Shown: piece after piece, positions 1-8,105 of the stretch
Position numbering within the stretch: the first letter of the stretch is position 1
How the letters are laid out: every line of letters starts with the position of its first letter
NCBI GenBank assembly: GCA_958295805.1
Contig: OY282373.1
Span: 1,149,001 to 1,213,000, forward strand
DNA length: 64,000 nt
Reading direction: 5' to 3'
Source: an uncultured Nitrospirales bacterium
GTDB taxonomy: Bacteria; Nitrospirota; Nitrospiria; Nitrospirales; UBA8639
Position numbers and translations under genes: made by a program
The notes under the pieces: model-generated
Seen by the model: only the letters and a program-made list of their open reading frames with translations
The model's database searches: none
What the model was told of the DNA's origin: nothing

Positions 1-2
1 TC

Positions 3-212
3 GTCGTCCCGATTCGTGAGTGGTTTCGCGACCAGTCTGATGAGACCGTCTATCCCGTCTTGCTGAGTGACAGGTGCCGTCAGCGTGGGCTGTTTGAGCC
101 CAAAGCCCTGGAACGGGCGTTGCGCCGTCATGTATCGGGTCGTGTGGATCTGAGCAGTCAGATATTCCGATGGCTGACACTGGAAGTGTGGTGCCAGGAA
201 TTATTTGACTGA
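3..212 (+). CDS. Asparagine synthase (glutamine-hydrolysing), C-terminal fragment
   Basis: Only the last 69 codons are inside the window; the gene runs off the left edge and ends at TGA 210-212. The peptide contains PIREWFR, a leucine-rich stretch and the ending RWLTLEVWCQELFD. This pattern (P-x-x-WFR, then a helix ending L-x-L-E-x-W) is typical of the C-terminus of AsnB-type asparagine synthases, including the amidotransferases often found in exopolysaccharide clusters. In such clusters the enzyme is thought to amidate sugar acids or related groups, but no substrate can be read here. The next gene starts 33 bases on, on the same strand, so it is probably part of the same transcription unit. 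The assignment rests on a short tail only. Confidence 0.75.
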   Translation, partial: VVPIREWFRDQSDETVYPVLLSDRCRQRGLFEPKALERALRRHVSGRVDLSSQIFRWLTLEVWCQELFD

Positions 213-245
213 TTATCAATCTCTTGATTTGAGAGGTCATTGGAG

Positions 246-956
246 ATGAAACCTATCAATACCGCATTCTTTACAAGAGTGGACAGAGTCATCCGCCGGA
301 ACGTAAAGAAGTTTGTGAGGCTTCAACAGTTTAAGAGGAAAGGAATCGAGTACTGTCCACCAAATTTTATCTTTTCCCCAGAGAAATGGAAGAAGGATCA
401 CGTGCCCGTTGTAATTGACGTAGGCTGCGGCTATAAAGCGGAACTTTCTGTGATGATGATCGAGCGTTATGGCGCGAAGGTGTTCGCAGTCGATCCGACT
501 TTGAAGCACAGACCAGCACTAGCTAATCTATGCGATAAGTACAAGAGTCGTTTTTGTCATATTCCTTTCGCCATATCCACCAGTGACGGAACCCAGACTT
601 TTTTCGAGTCCAAGATCAATGAGAGTGGTTCCATCATGCCTGACCACGTTAACATCGTGAATGACGAAACGATAAGCTACGAAGTGAAGGTTCTAACACC
701 ACTTTCTTTACTCGCCCACGTCGGGATCGATTCGGCCGACATGCTGAAGTTGGATATCGAGGGGGCCGAGTACGATCTGCTGGAAAACCTGAGTGGCAAC
801 CAACTACTTCCGTTCGGCTCGATATTCATCGAGTTTCATCATCACGCTGTATCACGTTATTGTGAAGCGGATACAACTCGCCTTGTCGACAAGCTTTGTG
901 GCTTTGGCTTAAAAGCCTTTTCTTTGGATGATCACAACTACCTTTTTGTCAGGTAA
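246..956 (+). CDS. FkbM family methyltransferase
   Basis: This 236-residue protein is a SAM-dependent methyltransferase of the FkbM type, a family that usually O-methylates sugars or polyketides. The SAM-binding motif I is VIDVGCGYKAE near residues 57-67, and the family-typical LKLDIEGAEYDLLENL lies around residue 165. I chose ATG 246 over TTG 240 because GAGAGG (231-236) sits 9 bases before the ATG and only 3 before the TTG. It is the first complete gene of the glycan island. Its DNA is visibly AT-richer than genes further right, like the next three genes, which suggests horizontal acquisition. Confidence 0.85.
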   Translation: MKPINTAFFTRVDRVIRRNVKKFVRLQQFKRKGIEYCPPNFIFSPEKWKKDHVPVVIDVGCGYKAELSVMMIERYGAKVFAVDPTLKHRPALANLCDKYKSRFCHIPFAISTSDGTQTFFESKINESGSIMPDHVNIVNDETISYEVKVLTPLSLLAHVGIDSADMLKLDIEGAEYDLLENLSGNQLLPFGSIFIEFHHHAVSRYCEADTTRLVDKLCGFGLKAFSLDDHNYLFVR

Positions 957-1016
957 GGATCATTGACCGAGCGGCGTACAAAGCCCTTAAGCTAACTGAG
1001 AAGGGAACATTATCGA

Positions 1017-1853
1017 ATGTGCACCATGAAAATTGAACCCACAAATGACGACGAACTGAAGGATTACTTTGCAGGGAAAAAGCTGTTCGGAGACGATTTC
1101 GAAATAGAAGAGATCAAAGAATGGTACGACCAGGAAAAAGAAGGGTGTGCGGACCTCATCCGGCTACGGCCAAACAGGGACGAGTATGAATATCATTTTT
1201 TGAACGTCTATCACGGTTATCGGCATCTGGATCACAGAAGATTGCGAAAAGCCTTGGGACTGGGGAGCGCGTTTGGATATGAATTTTTGCCCGTGGCAGA
1301 TATTCTTTCTCATATCGTGATACTGGAAACTTCCGGCTTCTATAGGCAATACGAAAATGAGAGAGGGATGAGAATTGAATACCATAAGCCGTCGGTGAGC
1401 GGTCAGATGATATTTCCAACCGATAGCTTCGATCTTCTTACTTGCTTTGGTGTCTTACATCATATACCCAATGTCACGTTTGTAATGAGTGAGTGTTTCA
1501 GGTGCATGCGTCCGGGCGGATACATGCTTCTTAGAGAACCGATATCCTCCATGGGTGATTGGCGGAAACCCCGTCGGGGACTCACGAAAAATGAACGGGG
1601 AATTCCAGTACGCATCTTGGATGACATTGTGAAAGACTGCGGATTTGAAATTTTGCGACGTAGTTTTTGTGGTTTTCCTGTCATACCAAGAATCGGGCGG
1701 TATTTTAATTTCTCCGTCTATAATAACAGGACCATGACAATGATGGATGCGGTTCTTTCGAAAATGTTTGCCTTTAATACAAGATACCATCGTACAAAGG
1801 TGCGTCATAAATTTGGACCAGGATCTTTATGTTACGTTCTCAAAAAGAGATGA
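1017..1853 (+). CDS. Class I SAM-dependent methyltransferase
   Basis: This 278-residue protein has the C-terminal half of a Methyltransf_11 fold: FDLLTCFGVLHHIPN near residues 141-155, then RCMRPGGYMLLREP, the usual post-motif strand after a glycine turn. The glycine loop is in the form LGLGSAFGYEF (about residues 80-90) rather than a classic GxGxG. The start ATG 1017 follows a GAGAAGGGA ribosome site (998-1006). It sits between FkbM and a glycosyltransferase, so a sugar or glycan substrate is likely, but this is inferred from context only. Confidence 0.8.
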   Translation: MCTMKIEPTNDDELKDYFAGKKLFGDDFEIEEIKEWYDQEKEGCADLIRLRPNRDEYEYHFLNVYHGYRHLDHRRLRKALGLGSAFGYEFLPVADILSHIVILETSGFYRQYENERGMRIEYHKPSVSGQMIFPTDSFDLLTCFGVLHHIPNVTFVMSECFRCMRPGGYMLLREPISSMGDWRKPRRGLTKNERGIPVRILDDIVKDCGFEILRRSFCGFPVIPRIGRYFNFSVYNNRTMTMMDAVLSKMFAFNTRYHRTKVRHKFGPGSLCYVLKKR

Positions 1854-1945
1854 ACGCGTAAGTGCTTTGGTTCTTCCGATAACAGTCTGATGGGGTTCAT
1901 GGACAGTTGCAGACCTGATACACAAATCAAACGAGAAATGAAGCC

Positions 1946-3019
1946 GTGAAGAAGCTGCTTGTCTTACAAAACCTCATTCTGCCTTATCGCAAGCCCGTCT
2001 ATAATGGCCTTGCACGCGATTATGACGTGACCGTCTTGCATTCAGGAACGCCCACGGTGGAACCCGAAGATGCCTATAAAGAAATTCTGGTTCCTGTCCG
2101 CAGACTTGGGCCGTTCTTTATCCAGAAGGGCGTATTCAGGGAAATATCGTCCGGAAAATATGATGCGATTATCGCAATGTCCGACTTACATTGGCCCGCA
2201 TATATTTTGCCCGTGCTTAAGAGCCGAAGACGATATGGAAAGTGGATATTCTGGGGGCGTGGATGCGGCCGCCGGATCGCTATGAACTACATCCGGAATT
2301 GGCTGGCGAAAAAGGCGGATGCCATACTGCTATATGGCTGTGAAAATATCGACAAAATAATACAAGGAGGAATACAGGAAGATAAAATATTCGTCGCCAG
2401 CAATACGATTCATGTTCCGAACCATCGTGATTACAGCAGGAATGAAAAGAACAGTTTGCTATTTGTTGGCGTATTTAATAAATACAAAAGGATCGATCTT
2501 CTAATAGAAGCTTTTGCACGGATTCGGGGGGTGATTCCCGATAACGTGAGGCTTGAAATTGTAGGTAATCCTCCCGAAAGCAAGCTTTCTCATGCTGACA
2601 CATCCGACGAAAAAGTGGATTTACTGTACAAAAAGGTGGAAGAGTTTGGTCTGAGTGAGAGAGTCGTGTTTCATGGCCAAGTGTACCAGCAGGATCTGCT
2701 GGCTGAGATTTTTTCGAAAGCTTACGCATATGTCTCTCCAGGGCATGTCGGTCTTGGTGTCTTGCATAGCTTTGCTTATGGTGTGCCGGTACTTACTCAT
2801 GACAAGTCCGAGATACATGCACCGGAATTCGAGAACTTGAAGCACCGCCACAATGCGATCATCTATGGAAGCGACAAAGAGTTGGAAGACGCGATGATAG
2901 AGATATGTAACTCGCCATCACTGACGACCACTTTGGGGAGAAACGCATATAATCTTTACTCAAAAGAGAGAACCCTAGAGATAATGCTGGATGGGTTCAA
3001 AAAGGCAATTGAGGATTGA
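1946..3019 (+). CDS. Glycosyltransferase (GT4-like)
   Basis: This 357-residue protein has a GT-B layout. The N-terminal half starts MKKLLVLQNLILPYRKPVYN, and the C-terminal nucleotide-sugar domain begins near LLFVGVFNKYKRIDLLIEAF. A late loop AYVSPGHVGLGVLHSFAYGVPVLTHD corresponds to the donor-binding segment of group 1 glycosyltransferases, although the usual SE(G/S)xP acid is replaced by GLGVLHSFA. The start is GTG 1946; an ATG 8 bases upstream hits a stop after two codons. No transmembrane segment is seen, so it probably acts at the inner face of the membrane on a lipid-linked glycan. Donor and acceptor cannot be told. Confidence 0.8.
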   Translation: MKKLLVLQNLILPYRKPVYNGLARDYDVTVLHSGTPTVEPEDAYKEILVPVRRLGPFFIQKGVFREISSGKYDAIIAMSDLHWPAYILPVLKSRRRYGKWIFWGRGCGRRIAMNYIRNWLAKKADAILLYGCENIDKIIQGGIQEDKIFVASNTIHVPNHRDYSRNEKNSLLFVGVFNKYKRIDLLIEAFARIRGVIPDNVRLEIVGNPPESKLSHADTSDEKVDLLYKKVEEFGLSERVVFHGQVYQQDLLAEIFSKAYAYVSPGHVGLGVLHSFAYGVPVLTHDKSEIHAPEFENLKHRHNAIIYGSDKELEDAMIEICNSPSLTTTLGRNAYNLYSKERTLEIMLDGFKKAIED

Positions 3020-3140
3020 TTAGAATTCATAGCAGGATGTATAGGGTCGCAATAAACGGGATTAGTTCAAACATCGTGATAGAGAATTGCTTGAGCAACA
3101 GAAACTCGAAAGAAATTTTGACTGGTGAGAAGAAAAGAAC

Positions 3141-4316
3141 ATGAAAGTTTTACACATTATCGTTAGCATGGCACCAGAATATGGAGGGCCTGTGCTGACC
3201 GTGTCGGGACTGGTGTCGGCTTTGGCGCAGGAGGGTATTCACTGCGAAATTTTCACGACTCTCTGGAAAAAAGATAGTGCCGATGCAATGCCGTCTTGTA
3301 CTGTTCCAATCAACCGATTCGATGTGGAATTCTCGTCGCGTTTCTGGCTCGGTTATTCGAAGAGTCTGACCAAAACACTTTGGGACAGAATAGGAAGTGG
3401 TGCTTTTGATCTTGTTCACGTCCATGAACCTTGGCACTACCCGGGATTCGTAGCATTCCGCGGCGCTTGTAAACAGGGCATTCCTTATGTTTTGAGTCTC
3501 CACGGTGCGCTTGAAGCATGGTGTCTTAGGCAAAAGGCATTCAAGAAATGGGTATATATGAGGATGATTCAGGGTCATATTCTGAAATTCGCCGATGCCC
3601 TTCATGCACTTACAAACGAGGAGATGAAGCAGATCTCCGAACTTGGATACAGGACTCCTGTTTTTATCGCTCCCAACGGAGTCGATTCGTCACAGTTCGA
3701 GTACTTGCCTGATATATCGGAGTTCTTGGCGGCGTACCCGGAGTTGTCGGGCAAGCGCGTGATCCTATTTATAGGGCGCTTGCATAAAAAAAAAGGGCTA
3801 GATGTGCTTGCGCGAAGCTATGCGAGCCTATCGCACAAGTTCAAGAATGTTGCGTTGCTGGTCGCAGGACCGGATGAAGACGGCACCCAAAAAAGAATGG
3901 AATCGATTCTGAAGACATCATCAGCTTTACGCGGTACCGTATTCACCGGCATGTTGACAGGTAAGGACAAGTTGGCAGCACTGGCGTGCGCTGATTTGTT
4001 CGTCCTGTCCTCCTACTCTGAGGGATTCAGCGTGGCAGTAATTGAAGCCTTGGCGGCTGGATTGCCCGTGGTTATCTCCAGACAATGCAACTTCCCTGAA
4101 GTATCTGAACACAATGCAGGATTCGTCGTTGAACCAGATGATATGGCTGTGACTGAGGCAATCAGCACGTTGCTGTCAGACGACCAACTTCGCGCTCGCA
4201 TGGGACAGAATGGTCGGAATCTGGTGAGGGAAAAGTACACTTGGAACGCAGTCGCCGCGTCAATGGCTGGCCTTTATCGAAAGTTGGTCGCCCGGCGGTC
4301 TACAAAACAAAAATAG
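3141..4316 (+). CDS. Glycosyltransferase family 4
   Basis: This 391-residue GT-B enzyme is of the common group 1 type. MKVLHIIVSMAPEYGGP opens the acceptor domain with the glycine loop typical of GT4. The donor domain has VILFIGRLHKKKGLDVLARS near residue 205 and the signature SYSEGFSVAVIEALAAGLPVV near residue 295, with the EGFSVAVIEA acidic motif intact. It ends 3 bases before the next gene, so the two are probably co-transcribed and translationally close. It would add one sugar to the growing glycan on the cytoplasmic side. Confidence 0.9.
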   Translation: MKVLHIIVSMAPEYGGPVLTVSGLVSALAQEGIHCEIFTTLWKKDSADAMPSCTVPINRFDVEFSSRFWLGYSKSLTKTLWDRIGSGAFDLVHVHEPWHYPGFVAFRGACKQGIPYVLSLHGALEAWCLRQKAFKKWVYMRMIQGHILKFADALHALTNEEMKQISELGYRTPVFIAPNGVDSSQFEYLPDISEFLAAYPELSGKRVILFIGRLHKKKGLDVLARSYASLSHKFKNVALLVAGPDEDGTQKRMESILKTSSALRGTVFTGMLTGKDKLAALACADLFVLSSYSEGFSVAVIEALAAGLPVVISRQCNFPEVSEHNAGFVVEPDDMAVTEAISTLLSDDQLRARMGQNGRNLVREKYTWNAVAASMAGLYRKLVARRSTKQK

Positions 4317-4319
4317 GAT

Positions 4320-5489
4320 ATGGACTACACGAACACACCGCTCTGGTTCCGGATCCGCAAGGTCCTTCGCTACGTACGCATGTACGGAATATCTAAAACT
4401 CTGGCCAAAGTGCGTGGACAATACCACAGGCACGCCCAATACGATGCGCTTCCCAATTGTGAGCAGATGCCCTCCGACGGGCGCCATGTGGGGATAATCG
4501 GTTGCGGTAATTTTGCCTTCAGCACTATCGCCTACTATCTGAACAAGGCAGTGGGGCCGGTTTTGCGCGGCGTTATGGACATCGACATTCACCGGGCTGC
4601 GTCGCTGTTCAAGCACTACCGGGCGGCTTATTACACGACGGATGCGGAAGAAGTGCTGTCCGACCCGGCAATCGACTTGGTCTTTATAGCCTCAAACCAC
4701 GCCAGCCATGCAGATTACGCCATTGCCGCCATTAAGGCCGGTAAGGCCGTCCACATTGAGAAACCACATGTCGTCAACGAAGACCAGTTGCGCCGCCTGT
4801 TAGCAACCGCAGACGTCGCTGAGAATGTCCGCATCAGGCTTGGGTTCAACCGCCCCTTCAGTCCCCTCAGCCGACACTTGCTGGCAGCCATGGACACTCA
4901 AGAAGGCACGAGTATTATTAACTGGTTCGTGGCTAGCCACAAACTTGGTCGGGACCACTGGTATTTGCATCCGGCTGAGGGTGGTCGCGTACTCGGTAAC
5001 CTGTGTCACTGGACGGATTTCAGCTTGCATATGATTCCCACTGGAGGACGCTATCCGATCCGCATTATCCCGGGAAGGGCAGAGAGGAGCGACTGCAACA
5101 TCGCCGTGTCCTTCGTGTTCGGCGACGGGTCGATCGTAGCCATCACGTTCTCTGAGAAGGGCGAACCCTTCGAAGGCGTACACGAACAACTCCATGTCCA
5201 CAAGGGAGATATTCTGGTTTCGATGGCCAATTTTAGCGAATTGGTGATCGAAAACATGGAACGCAAGAATCGTTTTCGACCACTGTTTCGACAGCACGGC
5301 CACAAACAGGCCATTCTCGCGAGTTATGGCATGAGTGAGCGCGGGGGCAACGCACCGGGCGTTGAGATTGGATACGTGCGCCAAACCGCCGAGCTCTTCC
5401 TCGCGACCCGTGCAGCTCTTGAAGCCGACCGGGAGATCGTGCTGGACTCCTCCGGTATCGAATCGGTGAAAGCTTCTGCTCCCTACTAA
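4320..5489 (+). CDS. Gfo/Idh/MocA family oxidoreductase
   Basis: This 389-residue NAD(P)-dependent dehydrogenase carries the Rossmann loop VGIIGCGNFAFSTIAYYL at about residues 58-75, preceded by a roughly 55-residue extension of unknown role. The family motif around the substrate lysine appears as VHIEKPHV near residue 145, and a later segment resembles the C-terminal alpha/beta domain. The C-terminal half of the fused oxidoreductase two genes downstream belongs to the same family, so the pair may act on one sugar-nucleotide route. Its TAA (5487-5489) lies inside the first copy of a duplicated gene start. Substrate unknown. Confidence 0.85.
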   Translation: MDYTNTPLWFRIRKVLRYVRMYGISKTLAKVRGQYHRHAQYDALPNCEQMPSDGRHVGIIGCGNFAFSTIAYYLNKAVGPVLRGVMDIDIHRAASLFKHYRAAYYTTDAEEVLSDPAIDLVFIASNHASHADYAIAAIKAGKAVHIEKPHVVNEDQLRRLLATADVAENVRIRLGFNRPFSPLSRHLLAAMDTQEGTSIINWFVASHKLGRDHWYLHPAEGGRVLGNLCHWTDFSLHMIPTGGRYPIRIIPGRAERSDCNIAVSFVFGDGSIVAITFSEKGEPFEGVHEQLHVHKGDILVSMANFSELVIENMERKNRFRPLFRQHGHKQAILASYGMSERGGNAPGVEIGYVRQTAELFLATRAALEADREIVLDSSGIESVKASAPY

Positions 5490-5523
5490 AACAAATTTTT
5501 CAATCCTATCGAATCGGTAATCT
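5482..5523 (+). repeat. Diverged duplicate of the start of the downstream oxidoreductase gene
   Basis: Bases 5482-5523 align without gaps to 5847-5888, the start region of the gene at 5851. About three quarters of the positions are identical, including a 13-base exact core, and most differences are transitions. Read in the matching frame, the first copy encodes KQIFQSYRIGNL against KQILQSYRTGEL in the real gene, so the similarity is at protein level too. The first copy has no start codon and does not continue as that gene. It looks like the stub of a homologous gene, now separated by the DUF2442 remnant. Confidence 0.7.
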
Positions 5524-5556
5524 CAGGTGCCTGAACACCTCCCTTGGAGTAAGCGT

Positions 5557-5806
5557 ATGCCGATACCCAGAGTGCTTTCAGTTATTCCCATAGGTGATCA
5601 TACTTTGCTAGTGGAATTTCATAATCGCGAGAAAAGGAAGTATGATATCACGCGATTGCTTAAAAAAGATATGTTTGCTCCTCTTAAAAAATCCTGCACT
5701 CTTTAAGTCTGTCCAAGTAGAAAAAGGAGGGTATGCCGTGTATTGGAATAGCGAAATTGATATAAGCGAATACGAATTATGGCGTCATGGGCAGCCCTTG
5801 TCGTAA
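5557..5806 (+). pseudogene. DUF2442 family protein, frameshifted
   Basis: An ATG at 5557, 10 bases after GGAG (5545-5548), opens MPIPRVLSVIPIGDHTLLVE, a typical DUF2442 start, but it stops at 5704-5706. In another frame the family sequence goes on: NPALFKSVQVEKGGYAVYWN, then DISEYELWRHGQPLS, ending with TAA 5804-5806. The frames join at a run of six A residues (about 5687-5692); five would restore an 82-residue protein. DUF2442 proteins are small and often linked to toxin-antitoxin pairs. No partner is visible. It could be a dead gene, a sequencing error in the A run, or a slippage site. Confidence 0.75.
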
Positions 5807-5850
5807 CAAAAGCATCGATTGAACTCCCTTACAGCAAAAGCTATTGCATA

Positions 5851-8022
5851 ATGAAGCAGATTCTCCAATCCTATCGAACCGGTGAGCTGTGGCTTGCCGA
5901 GGTGCCGGTGCCCGCGTGTGGGCGGGGTGGCGTGCTGGTCCGAACGCGATCCAGCGTGGTTTCAGCCGGTACGGAGGGGATGTTGCTGGCGCTTGCCAAG
6001 AAGAGCTTACTCGGCAAGGCGCGGGCGCGTCCCGACTTGGTTAGACAAGTGCTCAAGAAGGCGCGGGTCGAAGGGATCAAGCCTACGATGGAGAAGGTCT
6101 TTGCCAAGCTGGATGAACCTTTTGCGTTGGGCTATTCCGCTGCCGGCGACGTCGTCGAGGCCGGGCGCGAGGCCGTCGGACTGAAGCCCGGTGACCGCGT
6201 GGCAATGGCCGGGATGGGCTACGCGGCCCACGCCGAGTTCAACTTCGTTCCCGCAAACCTGTGCGCGAGAATACCCGAGGGCGTCTCCTATGCGGACGCT
6301 GCCTTTGCAACCGTCGGCGCGATTGCGCTCCAGGGCGTGCGCCAAGCCCAACCCCTGATCGGCGAGCGCGTCGCGGTCATCGGTCTGGGGCTGCTCGGTC
6401 TGTTGACCGTGCAGATATTGAAAGCCAACGGCTGCGCCGTGTTAGGCGTTGACCTTGATGAAGAACGGGTGGCACTGGCCGAGAAGTTGGGCGCCGACAT
6501 TGCGGTGAGTGCCGATCCCGAAAGAGCTTGTGAGGCGTTCACCGGCGGGTGCGGCGCCGATGCCGTCATCATCACCGCTGCCACGCCCGGCAACGAACCA
6601 ATCGAGAACGCGGCTGAGATGTCGCGGCACAAGGGGCGGGTGGTTGCCGTGGGGCTGGTTGGCATGAACGTGCCGCGAGATGCCTTTTTCCGCAAGGAAC
6701 TTGACCTGCGCCTGTCAATGTCCTACGGCCCGGGCCGTTATGATCCTGCTTATGAAGAAGGAGGACACGATTACCCCTTCGCGTATGTGCGCTTTACCGA
6801 GCAGCGTAACATGGAAAGTTTCCTGTACTTGGTGCAACGGGGCAAGGTGACGCCGGCGGCGTTGGTGACGCATCGCTTGGCTTTCGACGACGCGCTTGAT
6901 GCGTATGCCTTGATAGAGGGCAAGTTGCCCAAAGACAGCACGCTCGATTCCAAGTATCTCGGGGTTCTGTTCGAGTATTCGACGGACGCGCCGATGGAGC
7001 GCACGGTGTGCCGTTACGACGCGGTCGGTTTGGCCGGCAAGGAGGTCGGCGTGGGCTTCATCGGTGCCGGTAACTTCGCCAAAGGCATACTGTTACCGCA
7101 TCTGACTAAACTGAGCGGCGTCAGACTGACGGGTGTCTGTACCGGCACCGGCAAGAGCGCACAGCAGACGGCACGGCATTTCAACTTCGGGTTGGCGACA
7201 ACGGATCCGGCGGTGTTGCTCGCGCAGGACGAAACCGATGTCGTGTTCATCGCCACGCGCCACGGTAGCCATGCTTCTCTGGTCAGTGCGGCGTTGCGCG
7301 CCGGCAAGCACGTCTTCGTCGAGAAGCCGCTTTGTATCCATGAACCTGAACTTGACGAGATCGAACAAGCACTCAAGGATGCTCGTGATGCCGGACAACA
7401 GCCGTGTCTGATGGTCGGTTTCAACCGTCGGTTCTCGCCCCACGCGCGTGAGTTGCAAGTTGCGTTCAAGGACCGTAAGACCCCAATGGTGGTGAACTAC
7501 CGGATCAATGCCGGGAGCATTCCGGTTGACAGTTGGATTCACGATCCCAATGAGGGTGGCGGGCGCATCATTGGCGAAGTCTGCCACTTTGTGGATTTTT
7601 GCACGGCACTGATCGGTAGCGAACCGGTGACGGTAACGGCCAATAGCATCTCCTCGGATCGACGCGACGTTGTGGCGGAAGATTCCGTCGTCATCACCAT
7701 CCAATACATTGACGGCTCACTGGCGACCATTCAGTATTTGGCCGAGGGTCACAAGGACCTTCCAAAGGAGCGTTGCGAGGTGTTTGCAGACGGCAAGAGC
7801 GCGGTCATGGACGATTTCCGCACAACCCAATTCTATGGCGGAGGCAAGAACGTTCGCGGCAAGCAGACCAAGGGCTTTGCAGAGGAACTGCACACGTTTC
7901 TCAACGTGTGCCGCGACGGTGGGGCATGGCCCATATCCTGGCAGACTATGGTCGGCACACATCGGGTGTGCTTCGGGGCGATGCACAGCCTTGAGACCGG
8001 CAAGAGGGTCAATATCATGTAA
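5851..8022 (+). CDS. Bi-domain oxidoreductase: zinc-type alcohol dehydrogenase plus Gfo/Idh/MocA
   Basis: This 723-residue protein fuses two dehydrogenases. Residues 1 to about 375 form a medium-chain dehydrogenase without the structural-zinc cysteine set, with the nucleotide loop VAVIGLGLLGLLTVQILKAN near residue 175. From about residue 395, VGVGFIGAGNFAKGILLPHL opens a Gfo/Idh/MocA domain with HVFVEKPLCIHEPE. I start it at ATG 5851 because MKQILQSYRTGELWLAEVPVP is the usual family start; a longer reading frame from 5779 only overlaps the DUF2442 remnant. Such fusions are common beside heparinase-like lyases in exopolysaccharide clusters, as here, and probably convert a sugar nucleotide or sugar acid. 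Confidence 0.88.
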   Translation: MKQILQSYRTGELWLAEVPVPACGRGGVLVRTRSSVVSAGTEGMLLALAKKSLLGKARARPDLVRQVLKKARVEGIKPTMEKVFAKLDEPFALGYSAAGDVVEAGREAVGLKPGDRVAMAGMGYAAHAEFNFVPANLCARIPEGVSYADAAFATVGAIALQGVRQAQPLIGERVAVIGLGLLGLLTVQILKANGCAVLGVDLDEERVALAEKLGADIAVSADPERACEAFTGGCGADAVIITAATPGNEPIENAAEMSRHKGRVVAVGLVGMNVPRDAFFRKELDLRLSMSYGPGRYDPAYEEGGHDYPFAYVRFTEQRNMESFLYLVQRGKVTPAALVTHRLAFDDALDAYALIEGKLPKDSTLDSKYLGVLFEYSTDAPMERTVCRYDAVGLAGKEVGVGFIGAGNFAKGILLPHLTKLSGVRLTGVCTGTGKSAQQTARHFNFGLATTDPAVLLAQDETDVVFIATRHGSHASLVSAALRAGKHVFVEKPLCIHEPELDEIEQALKDARDAGQQPCLMVGFNRRFSPHARELQVAFKDRKTPMVVNYRINAGSIPVDSWIHDPNEGGGRIIGEVCHFVDFCTALIGSEPVTVTANSISSDRRDVVAEDSVVITIQYIDGSLATIQYLAEGHKDLPKERCEVFADGKSAVMDDFRTTQFYGGGKNVRGKQTKGFAEELHTFLNVCRDGGAWPISWQTMVGTHRVCFGAMHSLETGKRVNIM

Positions 8023-8105
8023 TTCGCGTTATGGCACGCGTGTTGCGTGGGCCAACACTCAAATCTACCTTGTCATTTTTGTGAAATCTGTCAAGGAGGT
8101 GCATC

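Noticed and set aside
5779-5850. N-terminal extension of the bi-domain oxidoreductase
   Set aside because: It overlaps the end of the DUF2442 remnant in another frame and adds sequence unlike the family. MKQILQSY at 5851 is the expected start.
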